This document shows, in pieces, positions 35,801 to 47,977 of a stretch of DNA of 64,000 nucleotides. Source of the stretch: Warburgia ugandensis (lineage: Eukaryota; Streptophyta; Magnoliopsida; Canellales; Canellaceae); assembly GCA_035236585.1 (NCBI GenBank), contig CP141127.1, positions 66,445,495 through 66,509,494 on the forward strand, written 5' to 3'. The translations under genes and the position numbers were made by a program. Position 1 is the stretch's first letter. Every line of letters starts with the position of its first letter. The notes beneath the pieces were generated by a model that saw nothing but the letters and a program-made list of their open reading frames with translations, was not told where the DNA came from and made no database searches.

Positions 35801-36016
35801 TCTAATTCATGTCCTTAACAATTTACCAATTTACCCTTGTAACTTAAAATGGTCATATCTCACTCATCTTGACTTCATTTTCAACGGTCTTTATACCATT
35901 CAATTCCTATCGATGTGTACTTTCTAATTTTAGTAGTTTCAAAACCAAATTCTATGCATAAAATTAATTTATTTTATTTTGTTACTAATTTAGGGTTAAA
36001 AATTGAGGATATTACA
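32860..36016 (-). repeat. Element C LTR (5' LTR)
   Basis: Starts TGTGACACCTC and ends GATATTACA. Paired with 25273-28416. The tandem array lies at about 35052-35171 and the GC-richer block at about 35165-35300. Confidence 0.9.
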
Positions 36017-36021
36017 ATACA
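36017..36021. repeat. Target site duplication of element C, right (ATACA)
   Basis: Differs by one base from 25268-25272. Confidence 0.65.
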
Positions 36022-36944
36022 AGCCATGCTAAAGGGTGACAAGCTAAATGAGCCATGAAGCTAAGCATTCAAGCTACTCAAGCTACTAAGGAGTGAGAAG
36101 TCAAAGTTAGCCATCAAGCCACATAGAGCCATGCCACTTGGAGTTACACAATTAGAGGAGCATTTCAAGCAATTATTCTACTCTCAAAAGGTGATTTTCG
36201 AGGGATAATTAGAAGGAATATGGGAGATTTATCAACAGAGGTAAGATGGTATGAAATGTGGTCCAATGGGAGAAGAGTCCTCCACCAACTTTCCATTTTC
36301 TTTTTTCTTCTTCACATCTCTCTCTCCATTTACTATCTTAATCATTCCATGTGAAATACAATGGTGGAGGCATCTCATAAAAGGTGGCACCTCCCACCTT
36401 GATTACTCTATGAAATCCACACCCGAGCTCATCCATATCCCTTTCATCATCTTCATTTAATTTGTATCTTCCCAGTCCATCAATAGCCAACTATTTCCCT
36501 TGTTCCACTTATAATTATCAACCTTCACTAAGGGTTTCTTTGGTTTTTGCATAAGGGGGAGAGGCATCTCCCACATTCCCAAACTCCTTAGGTTTCAATT
36601 TGGATGCCCAATATATTAATGCCACCTCCACCTTCTAAGTCCAACTCATAGCTTCCCATGTTATCCCTCTTTCTAAAGCTTATCCTCTCTCTTTCCTTTT
36701 GTAAGTGAACCACTTTCTAAATGTATGCAATACATGTATCAACATCAAACCATTGGGAAGCTCCATGATTTTTTTGCATTAAAAAAAGAACTCTAATGGT
36801 TTGCACTTTCTTAAGAGGGTTGTCCACTTCCTAAGTTTCATGAAATCTCAGCCCTTAGATTTTAACCTTAGGATCACCCTTTATAATAATTAGAGGGAGG
36901 CACACAATGTATAAACTCTCCCTAGGGTTCCATGAAATCAATCA

Positions 36945-36946
<2 letters not shown>

Positions 36947-37002
<56 letters not shown>
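36947..37002 (+). repeat. (GA)n microsatellite
   Basis: About 28 uninterrupted GA units inside the element F LTR. Confidence 0.95.
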
Positions 37003-37006
<4 letters not shown>

Positions 37007-38366
37007 TACCTCCTAAAAGGGTGGCGCCTCCCATCTTTCTTCTTCAAAAGTCCTTGGGTGTTTCTCTTCTTTGTTTTACAATTTATTCTAGGTTAGTTCA
37101 TGTTATTCCTTTCCTTGCTACTTGATGTTCTTGCATTTTAATCCCATGTGTTTTTTTCTTTAATTTGTTCCTTGATTCCCTATTGTAGTTTCTTGCTTTG
37201 AGCCCTTAGATTTCTTGTTTTTTTTCCTATTTATTTCAGCCTTAGGACCTTGTATTCAAGGACCACAACTCTCTTGAAACAACTACCAAGAGATTGTAGC
37301 CCTTGGATCAAAGTCTTGTGCCTTGAATCTCCTTAAAATCTTTGCTCTTTCATTGCTATCTTTCTTGTCTTGTCATGCTCTTTTCTCCTTGCTTCTTCTT
37401 TGGATTGCATGCTTGATATCTTAGGACTGGTGTGATGGATATATTGAAGAATATTGCGGGTGTTTCTTTCATAGAAGAGTGTGCACACCCCTTGGAGGAT
37501 GCTCATCATATTTGTAACAAGTCTCCATTCAAGAAGATCTCAATATTTCTTATTTTATATCTTGGATTTGAGCACTATTCATGGTTACTCTAAATAGTTT
37601 AAATATTGCTTTTTTATGGATATGCAATGTTGTTCCTTCATTAATCACTCAGGTTTCATTCCCATTCATGCTTCCTGACTACTTTCTATATCATAGTTTT
37701 ATGCGCATCATTCAAGTAGGTTTAGCTGCTTACCTTCAAATCCATTCATGCATCATAAATATTAATTTTCATTAGCATTCATTTAAATATCCATATGCAT
37801 CATACACATGTCAATCCATGCTTAAATTTCATCTTAGTTCCATGTATCTAGCTTCATAATCATGTGCATTATGCTTTTCATTACTATGTTTTATCTCATG
37901 CAACAAGTCATTCAATCAAGCATGTGGACATCACTTGCATTCATGTACATTTGTTGTTTGTTAAATATTTAATTGCATGCTTAATCTAGGTCATGCTTAG
38001 GTTCATTTGATCATTGCATAATTTTGGTTGCATTTTAGATTAGTATAGATCGTTTCTAATTTTATTTTTTTAGGATGTTATCATTTTTTTTTTAGGAAAG
38101 TGTTACTTTTGGTTAGTTTCCATGTTGAGTTTTTAGAAATTTTTATATTTAGGGAGTTTTCTTTTCATGTATGTTATGTTTCCATGTTAATTCAATTCCT
38201 AACTTAGGTTGAAAATAATCTCTTTTGGCTAGGTTAGATAATCTAAAATAAAATCCAACTAAAATATAAAATCATAAGATTCCTAGTGGGATCAACCTAA
38301 CTCACGTACATCTACTATAATTCATTTGTGCACTTGTGAATAAAATCAAAACATACATCAAGTTTT

Positions 38367-38384
38367 CAGTGTTGTTGCCAGGGA
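38367..38384 (+). other. Primer binding site of element F (Asp-tRNA type, mutated)
   Basis: Reads CAGTGTTGTTGCCAGGGA. The usual Athila-type site, complementary to the tRNA-Asp 3' end, is TGGCGCCGTTGCCGGGGA. Twelve of 18 positions agree, and all six differences are transitions. Confidence 0.7.
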
Positions 38385-39692
38385 ATCATAATAGATTTGT
38401 GGTTGGATCATAGTTTAGGCTATTTATCTCTAATCTAAGCTTAGGTTGCATTAGATTAGAAATTTTGCTTCATTCTTGCATATCTTGCTAATTCCTCAAA
38501 AATTGACCATATCATGTTTGTTTATTTGCAAGGGGAATTTTGCAAAAGGAGCAACAGTGATCTTATGGGCCAAAGCTTCATCAAATTTTATTGCTTTTCT
38601 AAATTAGGGTTTTTACTTTTGAGAGAAATTGTAGTGAGGCACCATTATAACTTGCAATTTCTTTATTCAATTTTAAATGGGTTATATTAATACAAAGCAA
38701 GTGTGGGGTATGGTGGCCAACACTTGATCTTCATCAGAAGCCTCACTGTAAGCATCCCTAACTCTCTTTTAATTTTATAGTGTAGTTACATTTAGTATAA
38801 CTTGCATCCTTTATGGTAGTGTGACTCATATAGTTTAGGATCATTTATTATACTTGTTGCATTTTGTTTAGGGTTGTTGCCTTATTTGTGCACCTATTTA
38901 ACAAAGGCTAGCCTGAACTTAGCTATAATGAGGGCATAGGCTGCATGGTTATAGTGTCATATTTGTTAAGGTGTTTAACCCATTGTTAAATAGCATATTG
39001 GCAGGCATTAGTTTGCATTCTTTGTATTGCATGTTTAAGTTCTTTATGGTGGAATGGATCACATTGATAGTAAGGACCCCACAGGAACCCTTATAAGGTA
39101 AGACTGGATTTCATCACCAGATCCTTGGCCCACCTAGGTAAGCAATCAAATTCCTTATATGTTTGTGATCCAAGTCCTTGAACTATTAATTTAAAACCAA
39201 GTAGCAATAGACTTAGGATATTAAGCTCATAGAAACCTTTTAAAAGGAGGAGATTTATTGTCACTATAGTGGATTTTGAGCATTGTGGTTATATTGGGTA
39301 TTCAAAATGCTAGTAATTTTTCCATGCCTTTCATTGACATTGGTTGATGTCTAAACACCTCTTGACATGAGAATTGTATTAACCACTTTAGATTATAACC
39401 TAACTACTAAGGAATAATTGAGCCTAGATAAAAGGAGTTGTTTAGATTTAGGTCTAAAAAGCCACCATGCTACACATTAACGAAGATCATCAAATCCTCT
39501 CAATTAGGAAATCATTAGGCTGATGGCACATCATATAGAGTTAGGTGTGGCATAGGGTTAGGTTGAGCTATTTAGATGGGTTTATTTTAGTGCATGTAAG
39601 GGCATTAATCTTAGAATATTGAGTTAGTACCATTAAAGTTAGAGACTGAACATACCCATACGCAAGGGGTGAGAAACCAAGTTCCTTATCCC
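38385..39692 (+). other. Element F untranslated leader
   Basis: Sequence between the primer site and gag, with no readable coding domain. Long leaders are usual in Athila-type elements. Confidence 0.6.
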
Positions 39693-41430
39693 ATGGCTGA
39701 ACCACCAGTAGATGTTGAGCGTAAGGCTATTAGAGATTTTTATGCACCACTCCAATTAATATTGCTTCGTGCATCACATTTCCTCCCACAAATGTAGACC
39801 ATTTTAAGCTTAAACCTAGAGTCAATCAGTTACTCCCAACCATTTATAGTCAAGAAGGAGAGGACCCATATATGCTTATCAAGGAATTCCTTGATGTTTG
39901 TGCTACATTCAAGTTTTGAAATGATTTAGATGAGTCAACTAGGATTAGGTTGTTTCCATTCTCGCTAAAAGATAAGGCCAAGTCATTGCTAATTTCATTA
40001 TAGTTTGGTTTCATAAACACATGTGACCAATTGTTTAGAATTTTTTTGAAAAATTCTTCTCTGTCCATAAGACTAATGTCCTTCATAGAGTGATTATCAA
40101 CTCCCAAGAAAGAGATGATGAACAATATTACGAATGCTGGGAAAGGTGGAATGAATTATTGCAGAGGTGTCTCCATCATGGATTTAAAAAATGGCAACAA
40201 GATGACTACTTTTAGGAGGCATTAACACTTCAAAATAGATAGATGGAAAATGTAGCAAGTGGAGAGGACCTCATGTTGAAAGTTGGGAGAGAGAGGCCTG
40301 TGAATTTTTTCAAATTTTAGTTAATAATTTCCAGCAATGGGATTATTCTTATAGGAGAGAGAGAAATACCCAGCCTCCAAACAAAGGAGGTACGTATGAA
40401 ATAGCAGTGACCATAAATATATCATATAAGCTTGACTTCGTGATTTAGATAATGGACAAGTTTGATTCCTTAGGTGGGAGAGTGGGTAAACTTGAAAATA
40501 TGTTTCAGACCTTCATGGCTACAACTACATGCACTATGCCTCCATAGGAGGTTTGTGCAAGTTTTCTAGCCCAGCCCATTTAACCACAACATGTCCATCA
40601 AATAGAGTGTATAACAAATATCTTCTCGAACAAGTGAATGCCATGAACACATATCACAACCCTAACAATAACCCCTACTCTAAGACCTATAATCCAGGAT
40701 AGGCTAGGCATCCTAGCTTATCATGGTTGTAGAACAATTACTAGGGAGGATCATATGTTAACCCCCTATACAAAACTTTCCTAGAGCTTCAATGCTTAAG
40801 TAGCCACCTGATTTTCAGCTCCCTTAGCAACAAAAGAAACCAACATTTGAGGAGAATATGCAGTTAATAATAGAAAGAGCCTTAAAACAAAATAAGGATA
40901 CTAACAAGGCCCTATGTCAATTGTAGAATGATAGTCAACATCCCACTAATTCTAATCTCAAGCTATTGCTAAGTTAGAAATGCAAATGAGCCAGTTGTCA
41001 ATTGCTTTAAATGATAGAGGAAGGGACAGTTTCCTAGTCAGCCAATTCCAAACCCTAAGGGCCAATTTGAGATAGGGTATAGTTCACATACTCAAATTCT
41101 CATGCGCAAGAAAATTCCAAAACTACCCTTAGGAGTGGCCATTAGGTTGATAATAAAATAGGGAAAACTAAGGAAACTATAGAGGAGAATGAATCTAAGC
41201 TCATAATGGAGGCACCCTATGTGCTTAAAGTTTGATTCCCTCAATTACTAAACAAGGCTAAGAAAGGAACAAATTTCAATTAGATAATAGATGTATTAAA
41301 GCATGTTAATATACCATTACTCACTACGATTCAGGATATCCTTACTTATACTAAATTTTTAAAGAGCTAAGCACACAAAAGTAAAATCTTAATGTGTAAA
41401 AGAAGGCCTTCCTCACTAAGCATGTGAGCT
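39693..41430 (+). pseudogene. Gag of element F
   Basis: Possible start ATG at 39693 ('MAEPPVDVERKAI'). After one frame change the capsid core reads 'QLLPTIYSQEGEDPYMLIKE', 'FLDVCATF', 'RLFPFSLKDKAKS' and, after another frame change, 'YYECWERWNELLQRCLHHGF'. These are the hallmarks of Athila gag. Further on, 'KKPTFEENMQL' and 'LEMQMSQL' near 40830-41000 match its C-terminal part. There are at least five stops and two frameshifts. The minus-strand frame at 39850-40125 is a shadow. Confidence 0.85.
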
Positions 41431-41439
41431 CTTTGATCC

Positions 41440-41921
41440 AATATCGAACCCCTCCAAAGTTTAGAGACCCAGGATGTCCTACCATTTCTTATGTTATTGG
41501 AGATCGATAGGGCATTACTTGATTTAGGGGCTAGTGTCAATCTGTTTCCATATTCTATCTATGAGAACTAAGGCTCACTGACCTTAAACCAACTAATACC
41601 ATGTTGCAGTTGGTAGATAGATCAATTGAGATACCACATGGTATGGTTAAGGATGTGTTAATATAGGTGGACTAGTTTTACTATCTTATTAATTTTATTG
41701 TATTGGATACCCAGGCTGTGTCAGACCTTGGTAGTCAGATCCTAGTCATACTTGGACATCCATTTTTTACAATGTCCAATGCCATCATAAATTGTAGAAA
41801 TGGTGTGATGAAGTTATCTTTTGGCAATATGAAAGTCAAACTCAATGTTTTTAATACTAACCATCAACATTTACACCTTGATGATTCCTATGTAATAAAT
41901 TTAATAGAAGGTCTAATTTAA
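41440..41921 (+). pseudogene. Aspartic protease of element F
   Basis: It reads 'RALLDLGASVNLFPYSIY' (active-site Asp-Leu-Gly-Ala, as in Athila) near 41510-41570, 'LQLVDRSIEIPHGMVKDVL' after a frame change, then the open piece 41703-41921 with 'VILGHPFFTMSNAII' and 'GVMKLSFGNMKV'. The catalytic Asp is retained. A frameshift near 41570 and stops break the frame. The Met at 41703 is not a genuine start. Confidence 0.85.
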
Positions 41922-42199
41922 GATAGTAATAAACCATTCTCCATCTAAGATACACTTAAGGCATGTCCAATGCATTGTAACTGTGATTTTGAAATAGATA
42001 AGACCATTACAGAGGTAAATAATTTGTTAGATGTAGCACCAAGCACCAATCATGGATACCTCCAAATGCGAACCTCATGTGGAACCAAATCCTCCATCAG
42101 AATCTATCCCTGTGCCTTCTATAGAAAAACCACCTACCTTGGTCCTAAAGCCCTTACCTATAAATCTAAAATACTCTTATGTAAGACTAGATGAATCCT

Positions 42200-43010
42200 T
42201 ACCTATTACTATAGGTTTAGATCTAGATTAGGAACATCAAAGGTAAGCTTCTTGGTGTTCTCAAAGAACACAAGGCTGCTTTAGAGTGAACCATAGTAGA
42301 TATTAAAGGGATTAGCTCTACTGTATGTATGCATAGAATTTACTTAGATGAAAATGCTAAACTATCTAATGAAATATAGAGACTAAATCCCAATATGAAG
42401 GAGGTGGTGAGAGATAAAGTGCTTACACTCTTAGATGTTGTGTCATCTACCCTATATCTGACAGCACTTGGGTTAGCCTAACTCATGTTGTCCCCAAGAA
42501 TTCTAGAGTCACGGTAATCCAAAATGAAGAACAAGAGTTAATCCTCACTCACACAGTCACTTTTGGAGAGTTTGTCTTGATTACTAAAAATTGAACTCAG
42601 TCACATGGAAAGACCACTTTTCTTTTCCCTTCATAGACCAAATGCTATAAAGGTTAGATGGTCATACTTATTATTGCTTTCTTGATGTTTATTCTATCTA
42701 TAACCAAATTCTTATAGCACCTGAAGACTAGGACAAGACTACCTTCACTTGCCCTTTTAGAACCTTTGCCTACTGTTGTATGCTTGTCGGACTCTGTAAT
42801 GCTTCAATTACTTTTCAAAGGAATATATTGAGCATATTTTTTGATATGTTGAAGAGGCTTGTAGAGGTGTTTATGAATGATTTCTTAGTGCTTATATCTT
42901 CATTTGATGAGTGCTTATAGCATTTAAAGTTAGTTCTTGCTAGGTGTCAAGAAAAGAATTTAGTCACATAATCGTATAGAAGTAGACAAAGCCAAAGTGG
43001 ATTTGATCTT
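42200..43010 (+). pseudogene. Reverse transcriptase of element F
   Basis: It starts with 'LLGVLKEHKAALE' and 'TIVDIKGIS', then 'CMHRIYLDENAKLS', 'VIQNEEQELI' and 'SFIDQML'-like residues. The catalytic region near 42870 reads VEVFMNDFLVLIS where relatives have F-M-D-D-F, so the first catalytic Asp is Asn. It continues 'FDECL' and 'VLARCQEKNLV'. Several stops and frameshifts. The enzyme is inactive. Confidence 0.88.
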
Positions 43011-43660
43011 TAGCCTTCATCCTCCAAGGACGGTGAAAGAAATTCACTCATTTTAAGGCCATGTTGGTTTTTTAAACAATTCTTTAAGAACTTTAGTAAA
43101 ATTGAAAAGCCCTTATGTAATCTACTTATGAAGGAGGCATCTTTTGACTTTGATGATGACTACATGAAATCATTTGAGCTCTTAAAGGCTAATTGAACTT
43201 CAAAACCTATAATTCGACTGTCTAATTGGAATGCACTATTCAAGATAATGTGACACTTTAGACTACATGATTGGGGTTGTTTTGTGGAAGCGTATTGATA
43301 AACTTCCCACATGATATACTATGTTAGCAAGACACTCAGTGATGCTAACTCAATTATTCAACTACAAAAAAAGAGTTGTTGGTAGTAGTTTTTACACTTG
43401 AAAAATTTATATCTTACTTTTTAGGATATAAGGTAAAAGTATACTTAGACCATGCAACACTAAAATATCTCCTTCTAAAAAGAATGCAAAACCTAGGCTA
43501 ATTTGTTGGATACTATTACCGAAGGAATTTGATTTTGAAATTTGCATTAAGAAAGGTTTTGAAAATGTTGCAATAGACCACTTATCTAGACTAGTTGTGG
43601 AGTCTACTAGCAAAAATGTGCCTATAACAGAGACATTTCCGGAGGAACAATTGTCGCACA
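43010..43660 (+). pseudogene. RT thumb and RNase H of element F
   Basis: It follows RT with 'IEVDKAKVDLIFSLHPPRTV' broken over two frames, 'GHVGFLNNS' and 'YVI'. RNase H traces include 'KKELLVVVFTLEKF'-like residues near 43370, the 'DHATLKYLL' segment near 43450, and 'NAKPRLICWILLPKEFDFEI', 'ENVAIDHLSRLV' at 43480-43600. These match the Athila order. Stops are frequent. The minus-strand frame 43407-43661 is a shadow. Confidence 0.8.
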
Positions 43661-44227
43661 TTTTCTAGTTGCCTTGGTATGTAGACATTGTTAATTATCT
43701 TGTCATAGGTCAAATGCCTAATCATTGGTTTAAACAAGATAGAAAAAGATATATGCTAAGGTTAAACACTTTATTTAGGATAATCTATACTTGTTAAAGT
43801 ACTATCCTGATGGGGTCATTCGGAGATGTATGCTAGATAACAAACATCATAAGATCATTTCCTTTTATCATGACCATGCTTTTATATGCCCACCACTTAC
43901 AAGGACTCATATGCTTCTTGCATAGCATGTGCTAGGTGCCGATAGATAGGGAGCATAAGAAAAAGAAATATGATGCCCTTAAGCCTCATTCTTATAATTG
44001 AGCCTTTTGATATTTGGATTATTGATTTTATAGGACCTTTTCCTAACTCCTTTAGTTATCTATACATCTTTGTGGGGGTGGATTATGCATTAAAATGGGT
44101 AGAAGCAATACTATGTAAGACCAATGACCACATGGTAGTGGTCATGTTCTTAAAAGAATATATATATTTGCATGCATTGGTACACCTAAGATAATAATTA
44201 GTGATGGGGGTAAACACTTTTGCAATA
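43661..44227 (+). pseudogene. Integrase of element F, truncated
   Basis: The core region 43970-44194 reads 'EPFDIWIIDFIGPFPNS' (first catalytic Asp), 'VGVDYALKWVEAI', then after a frame change 'GTPKIIISDGGKHFCN' (second catalytic Asp). The sequence stops matching integrase at about 44227, where composite repeat copy B starts, so the catalytic Glu and C-terminal part are missing. The zinc-binding region upstream is heavily degraded. Confidence 0.88.
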
Positions 44228-45223
44228 GATCCTTCAACTTCCAACTTTTATGGCATTGAATTTGATTTCCATGATATATTTTTCAGGGTTTCAGCTAGTC
44301 TATGTCACAATTTCTAGCTTTACTACATCCACCAATTTCAATTGAATGGATATCTATGTTACTTCTTGATTTCTAGGGTATGAACATATAAAACCAATAG
44401 TTTTGGGCCTTCTAGGAAATCAATAATGTTACCAAGGTTATTTTAATTGAGAAAATACAAGTTTTACCACAATACTACACCTAAAAACTAAAGATGTTTT
44501 TTTTTTTTTTGAAAAGTATGCTTAAAATTGAAGGCAAATTTGTGCAAATTTGAGCTAAAAAATACCTAAATCTTCTTGATGAAAACATAAGTTTAACCAT
44601 CTTTTTGCACACAAAATTTTTACTATAATTATTCACCTCATTATACTTCAGAACCTCATAATAATTCATGACAAATTGAATCCACAGGCACTGAATTCAC
44701 CACATTTTCCAATCTTCTACATTGTGTTACAGGGTAACAGAAACAAGCTTTAAAAGTTGGCTCTATAACTCATGATTTTGAAGCTTTAACATGATATATA
44801 TTTTGACAATGTTCACCACTTATAGAAAAATGTTTATAACAAATTTCAATGAAAAAAATCCTTGTCAATCATTGAGGTCCAAGCATTACTAGGTAAAAAA
44901 ATTGTATACTGAGTCCACTATCTTACACAAGAGCCCTTCAAACTCAATCAATTTTACCTAAAAAGATCCAATTCTTTCACATGTTTTTATATAATAACAT
45001 GAAGAATTTAGATTGAAAAAGAATGGTATAAATTTCTAAGAAAAATAATCTCAATTTCTCATGCAAATCCATCCACAATAGTAACATGCCAACAAAGAGA
45101 CTAAAATTGCATGTGTTGAAATCAATATCTCTTTTAACCCTCTGAACATATCATCATGTGTTGAAAACTATATTCTAATCAATATTAAATAGGGCTTAAT
45201 TTATCACATAAAAACCAATGTGG

Positions 45224-45228
45224 CCACA
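45224..45228. repeat. Target site duplication CCACA, left
   Basis: Identical to 54084-54088. The uninterrupted equivalent in copy A is near 5510-5516. Confidence 0.9.
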
Positions 45229-47977
45229 TGTGACGACTCGGGTTTTCCCATGCATTTTTAAATGCAAGATCTAATTCCTAAGGCGGGATGCATCCCTATT
45301 TAAAAACCATTTTATAAAAACAATGCAATGCAATGCAAAATCTTTGGTTTTAAACTCATTTTGAAAAATCCAAGTGTCATTTGCTTTCACAACAACCAAA
45401 GTAGATTTTGAAAATTTCAGAAATCATAAATGTTTTTCCTAGGTCTATCTAGTCACAGCTCACAACCCAATTGTAAATAAATACAAATACATGTCTAAAG
45501 GGTAGAGTGTTTACTTACATGTATAATTGTCTCCTTTTGATTTACTTGCTCGTAGCACTAACATTTCCTGAGGCATCTTCTATTCGTGAGTGGAGCTATC
45601 CTGAAAAGTGATATATTTGGGTGTCTTCTGTCACGGGTGTATCCTGTCGTTAAGTTCTTTCTTGTGTTTGAAAAATGTTAAGGATTGGGTGAGTATATAC
45701 TATACTCAGTAGGAGTCTATCACTAGTTTTACAATGCATGCTATGTTTAAAATCATATGCTCTTTAAAACATGTGCATGTTTGAACACTCATGTTCAATA
45801 TCGATATTAAAATCCATCGTCGAATTGGAATACTGACGACTTAAAGAATCACATAATCCAAGTCGAAAGTATCATATTTATCATAAACATAATGATATGC
45901 ATAAGATGCTTAACTGAATCCAACTCATGGATATATGGTATGGTCGACCAACCTCATGTCATACCATATGCAAATCAAGTAAATCCTCAAAACATAGGGC
46001 CCACTATGCCCATGACCTCCTCGCTGTGTGGTCTCCGGGTACCTGGGGATACTTGGTCATAGCCTCCATGGGGCATATGACACCTTGACCTAGTGCTGTG
46101 ACACCAGTTGTAGCCCCCTGGACCACATGCAGTCGACATAGGGACATGCCTTCTTTTTTTTTGGCATGGTACCCTTTCCACCTAATAGTGGTAGAGGCTG
46201 GGAGGCCACCCCAGACCTCTCGGCATAGCGCCCACGAGCTTACTAGCCCAAATCATATACGATCAATCAAGTAAAAACCTCTTTTTCAAAACCTGTCCTC
46301 TTTAGGTCCCTCACAACTGCCTGGCCCTCACAATTGCCTACCCAACGTCTTTTGGGCACTCTAGCATCTTTTGGTAACCCTCAAGGACATGCAATTTTTC
46401 AAAACTCAATAACCACAAATCATGCGATTTATGCAATCATTTGCAAAACATGTCTATGCATAATGTATTTGTCATATGCATGCTGAATTCATTTATAAAA
46501 TTAAGTCATGCTAAACAAGTCATATAATTTATACTTAAAACATGCATTCTCAAAACAATCATGGACTCTTTCTAAAAGTCTAGTAGCGATAGAGCACCTA
46601 CCTCGAAGTTTCTTGGAGTCGCGTCCTTCATTACTCAACCTGACCTTGGGTCTCATTTATAAAATCCTAGATATGAATGGATAACAAGGAGTCCTTATCA
46701 ATTTCGATCTATTTAGAAATTAGATCGCTAGATCTGCCTTTTAGGGTCCATGGGTCCTTGCCTAATTCAGTGTCAGGCTAGATCCTACGATATGGATCTA
46801 TTATTCAATGGTTAGACTCTATAAATTGTCCTATAATCCTAATTTTATAGTTCTATTAGGTCCGCGCATCATGGTTTCCAAGACGTGTGTGTGCCTTGGT
46901 CGAATCAGGACCCATGCTTGCACGTCATGCGCGCTCAAAGGCCGTGCCAGAAACCGCGTTTGCACACACACATGCATGCCCAAGCGACGCGCTATGACCT
47001 GCGTCCTGGATGGCGTCACGCAGATGCTTCTTTGGCGCAAGCACAGTGCACCTCAACTCCTAGGCGCTCATGTGTCCTGGTCGAGCCAGGACCCATGCCC
47101 CACGTCGTGCGCGCACCCGTAGGCCACACCAGGGACCGTGTACGCACTGTCGCACACCTGGAACCTGTCCTAGGGACCCTATCCTAGGCGCACGTGAAGC
47201 ATGGCGTCCCTAGGACGCCTTGTTCGCACAGAGCCGGATGGAACCGGCTAGGACGTTCTCCAGTTAGGAAATCCGGCTGGGAAAAACCAGATCCGGCATG
47301 GATCTGGCCTGGGGGAAAGAAAAATGGAGAGAGGGGAAAGAGGGGCTTACTTGGGTAGTCAGGGATGCCCTCATTCAGGTGGTGTGGCTCCCTCTTTTCC
47401 ATCTGAAAACCCCATGTCGCCAGAAACCATGTGGAAGAGGAAAAAAAACCCCAATGTCGAGCAAGACCGGAGGTAGAAGGGGAAAAGAGAAGAGAGGGGA
47501 ATGGGGAGACAGGTAAAAGTAATGGCCGGCTTGAATGACCTTCCATTGCCGTTCTTCACATGGAAAATTGAAGGAGGGTTTTCCAGTTTTTTCCAAAAAC
47601 CCCAGCCCCAATTAGCCGAAAAACCCAATTCGAGGATGAGGAAAATAGGGCCTTTTTATAGCCTTACTATGGCGGTGCTGCGCGGTGGTGGAAACCTCTG
47701 GAAAGTAGGGTTTCTGGAGAAATCTAGAGGAAGAAGACAGGGGGTGCCGTTATCAAAACGGCCCCCTGCGTTTTCGTTCTTTTTTTGTTTTTAAGTGCAA
47801 TTTATAGAATTACCCCTAATCTTTAAACAGCCGTAACTTCTTCATACAAACTCCGTTTTCGGCGTTCTTTGAGGCGTTGGATTCCATTTAAATAAAGTAA
47901 AACATTTAACATAGTTCATTTCCTATAGAATGTCCAATTTATTTTTGTTAAATAGCGTAAATTGCTCGGGCATTACA
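45229..47977 (-). repeat. Element B LTR (3' LTR)
   Basis: Starts TGTGACGACTCGGG and ends GGGCATTACA. It lacks about 55 bp present in the other LTR near 53940-53995, and has about 60 bp near 45640-45705 that the other lacks. The GC-rich block is at about 46860-47260. The frames at 45987-46181, 46808-47187 and 47184-47794 are LTR openings, not genes. Confidence 0.92.
47651..47660 (-). promoter_or_regulatory. TATA-like box of element B LTR
   Basis: The minus strand reads TATAAAAAGG, about 320 bp from the LTR start. Matched by 53681-53689 in the other LTR. Confidence 0.5.

Larger units (their letters stand above)
25273..36016 (-). mobile_element. Element C: complete Tekay/Del-type chromovirus (10,744 bp), antisense
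   Basis: LTRs of 3,144 and 3,157 bp flank a 4,443-bp interior. The right LTR adjoins an initiator Met-tRNA primer site (32845-32857) and the left one a purine-rich tract (minus strand, 28417-28431). Domain order on the minus strand is gag, protease, RT, RNase H, integrase, chromodomain. The LTRs are about 91% identical over their first 160 bp by eye, so the insertion is not recent. It sits inside the element F LTR. Confidence 0.92.
36017..38353 (+). mobile_element. Element F 5' LTR, second part
   Basis: Continues the LTR after element C. It contains a (GA)n tract, a 'catgcat'-rich region, and the LTR end block 'cctagtgggatcaacc', 'tgtgcacttgtga', 'aaaatcaaaaca'. Non-coding; the frames at 36251-36460, 36907-37125 and 37581-37775 are incidental. 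Confidence 0.7.
24817..44227 (+). mobile_element. Element F: Athila-like Ty3/gypsy retrotransposon, 3'-truncated
   Basis: A sense element: 5' LTR (24817-25272 joined to 36017-38353), Asp-tRNA-like primer site, leader, gag, protease, RT, RNase H and integrase. The integrase stops at 44227, where the composite repeat copy B begins. No 3' LTR is present. Element C is nested in the LTR. All coding domains carry stops or frameshifts. Confidence 0.85.

Noticed and set aside
36907..37125. Frame with an Arg-Glu repeat
   Set aside because: It translates the (GA)n microsatellite.
41703..41921. A stand-alone 72-residue gene
   Set aside because: It is the second half of the element F protease, in frame with the active-site segment after a frameshift.
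46808..47187. Overlapping open frames of 69-104 residues in the element B LTR
   Set aside because: They lie in the CpG-rich LTR block on both strands at once, and the copy in the other LTR has changed frames. This is base composition, not coding.
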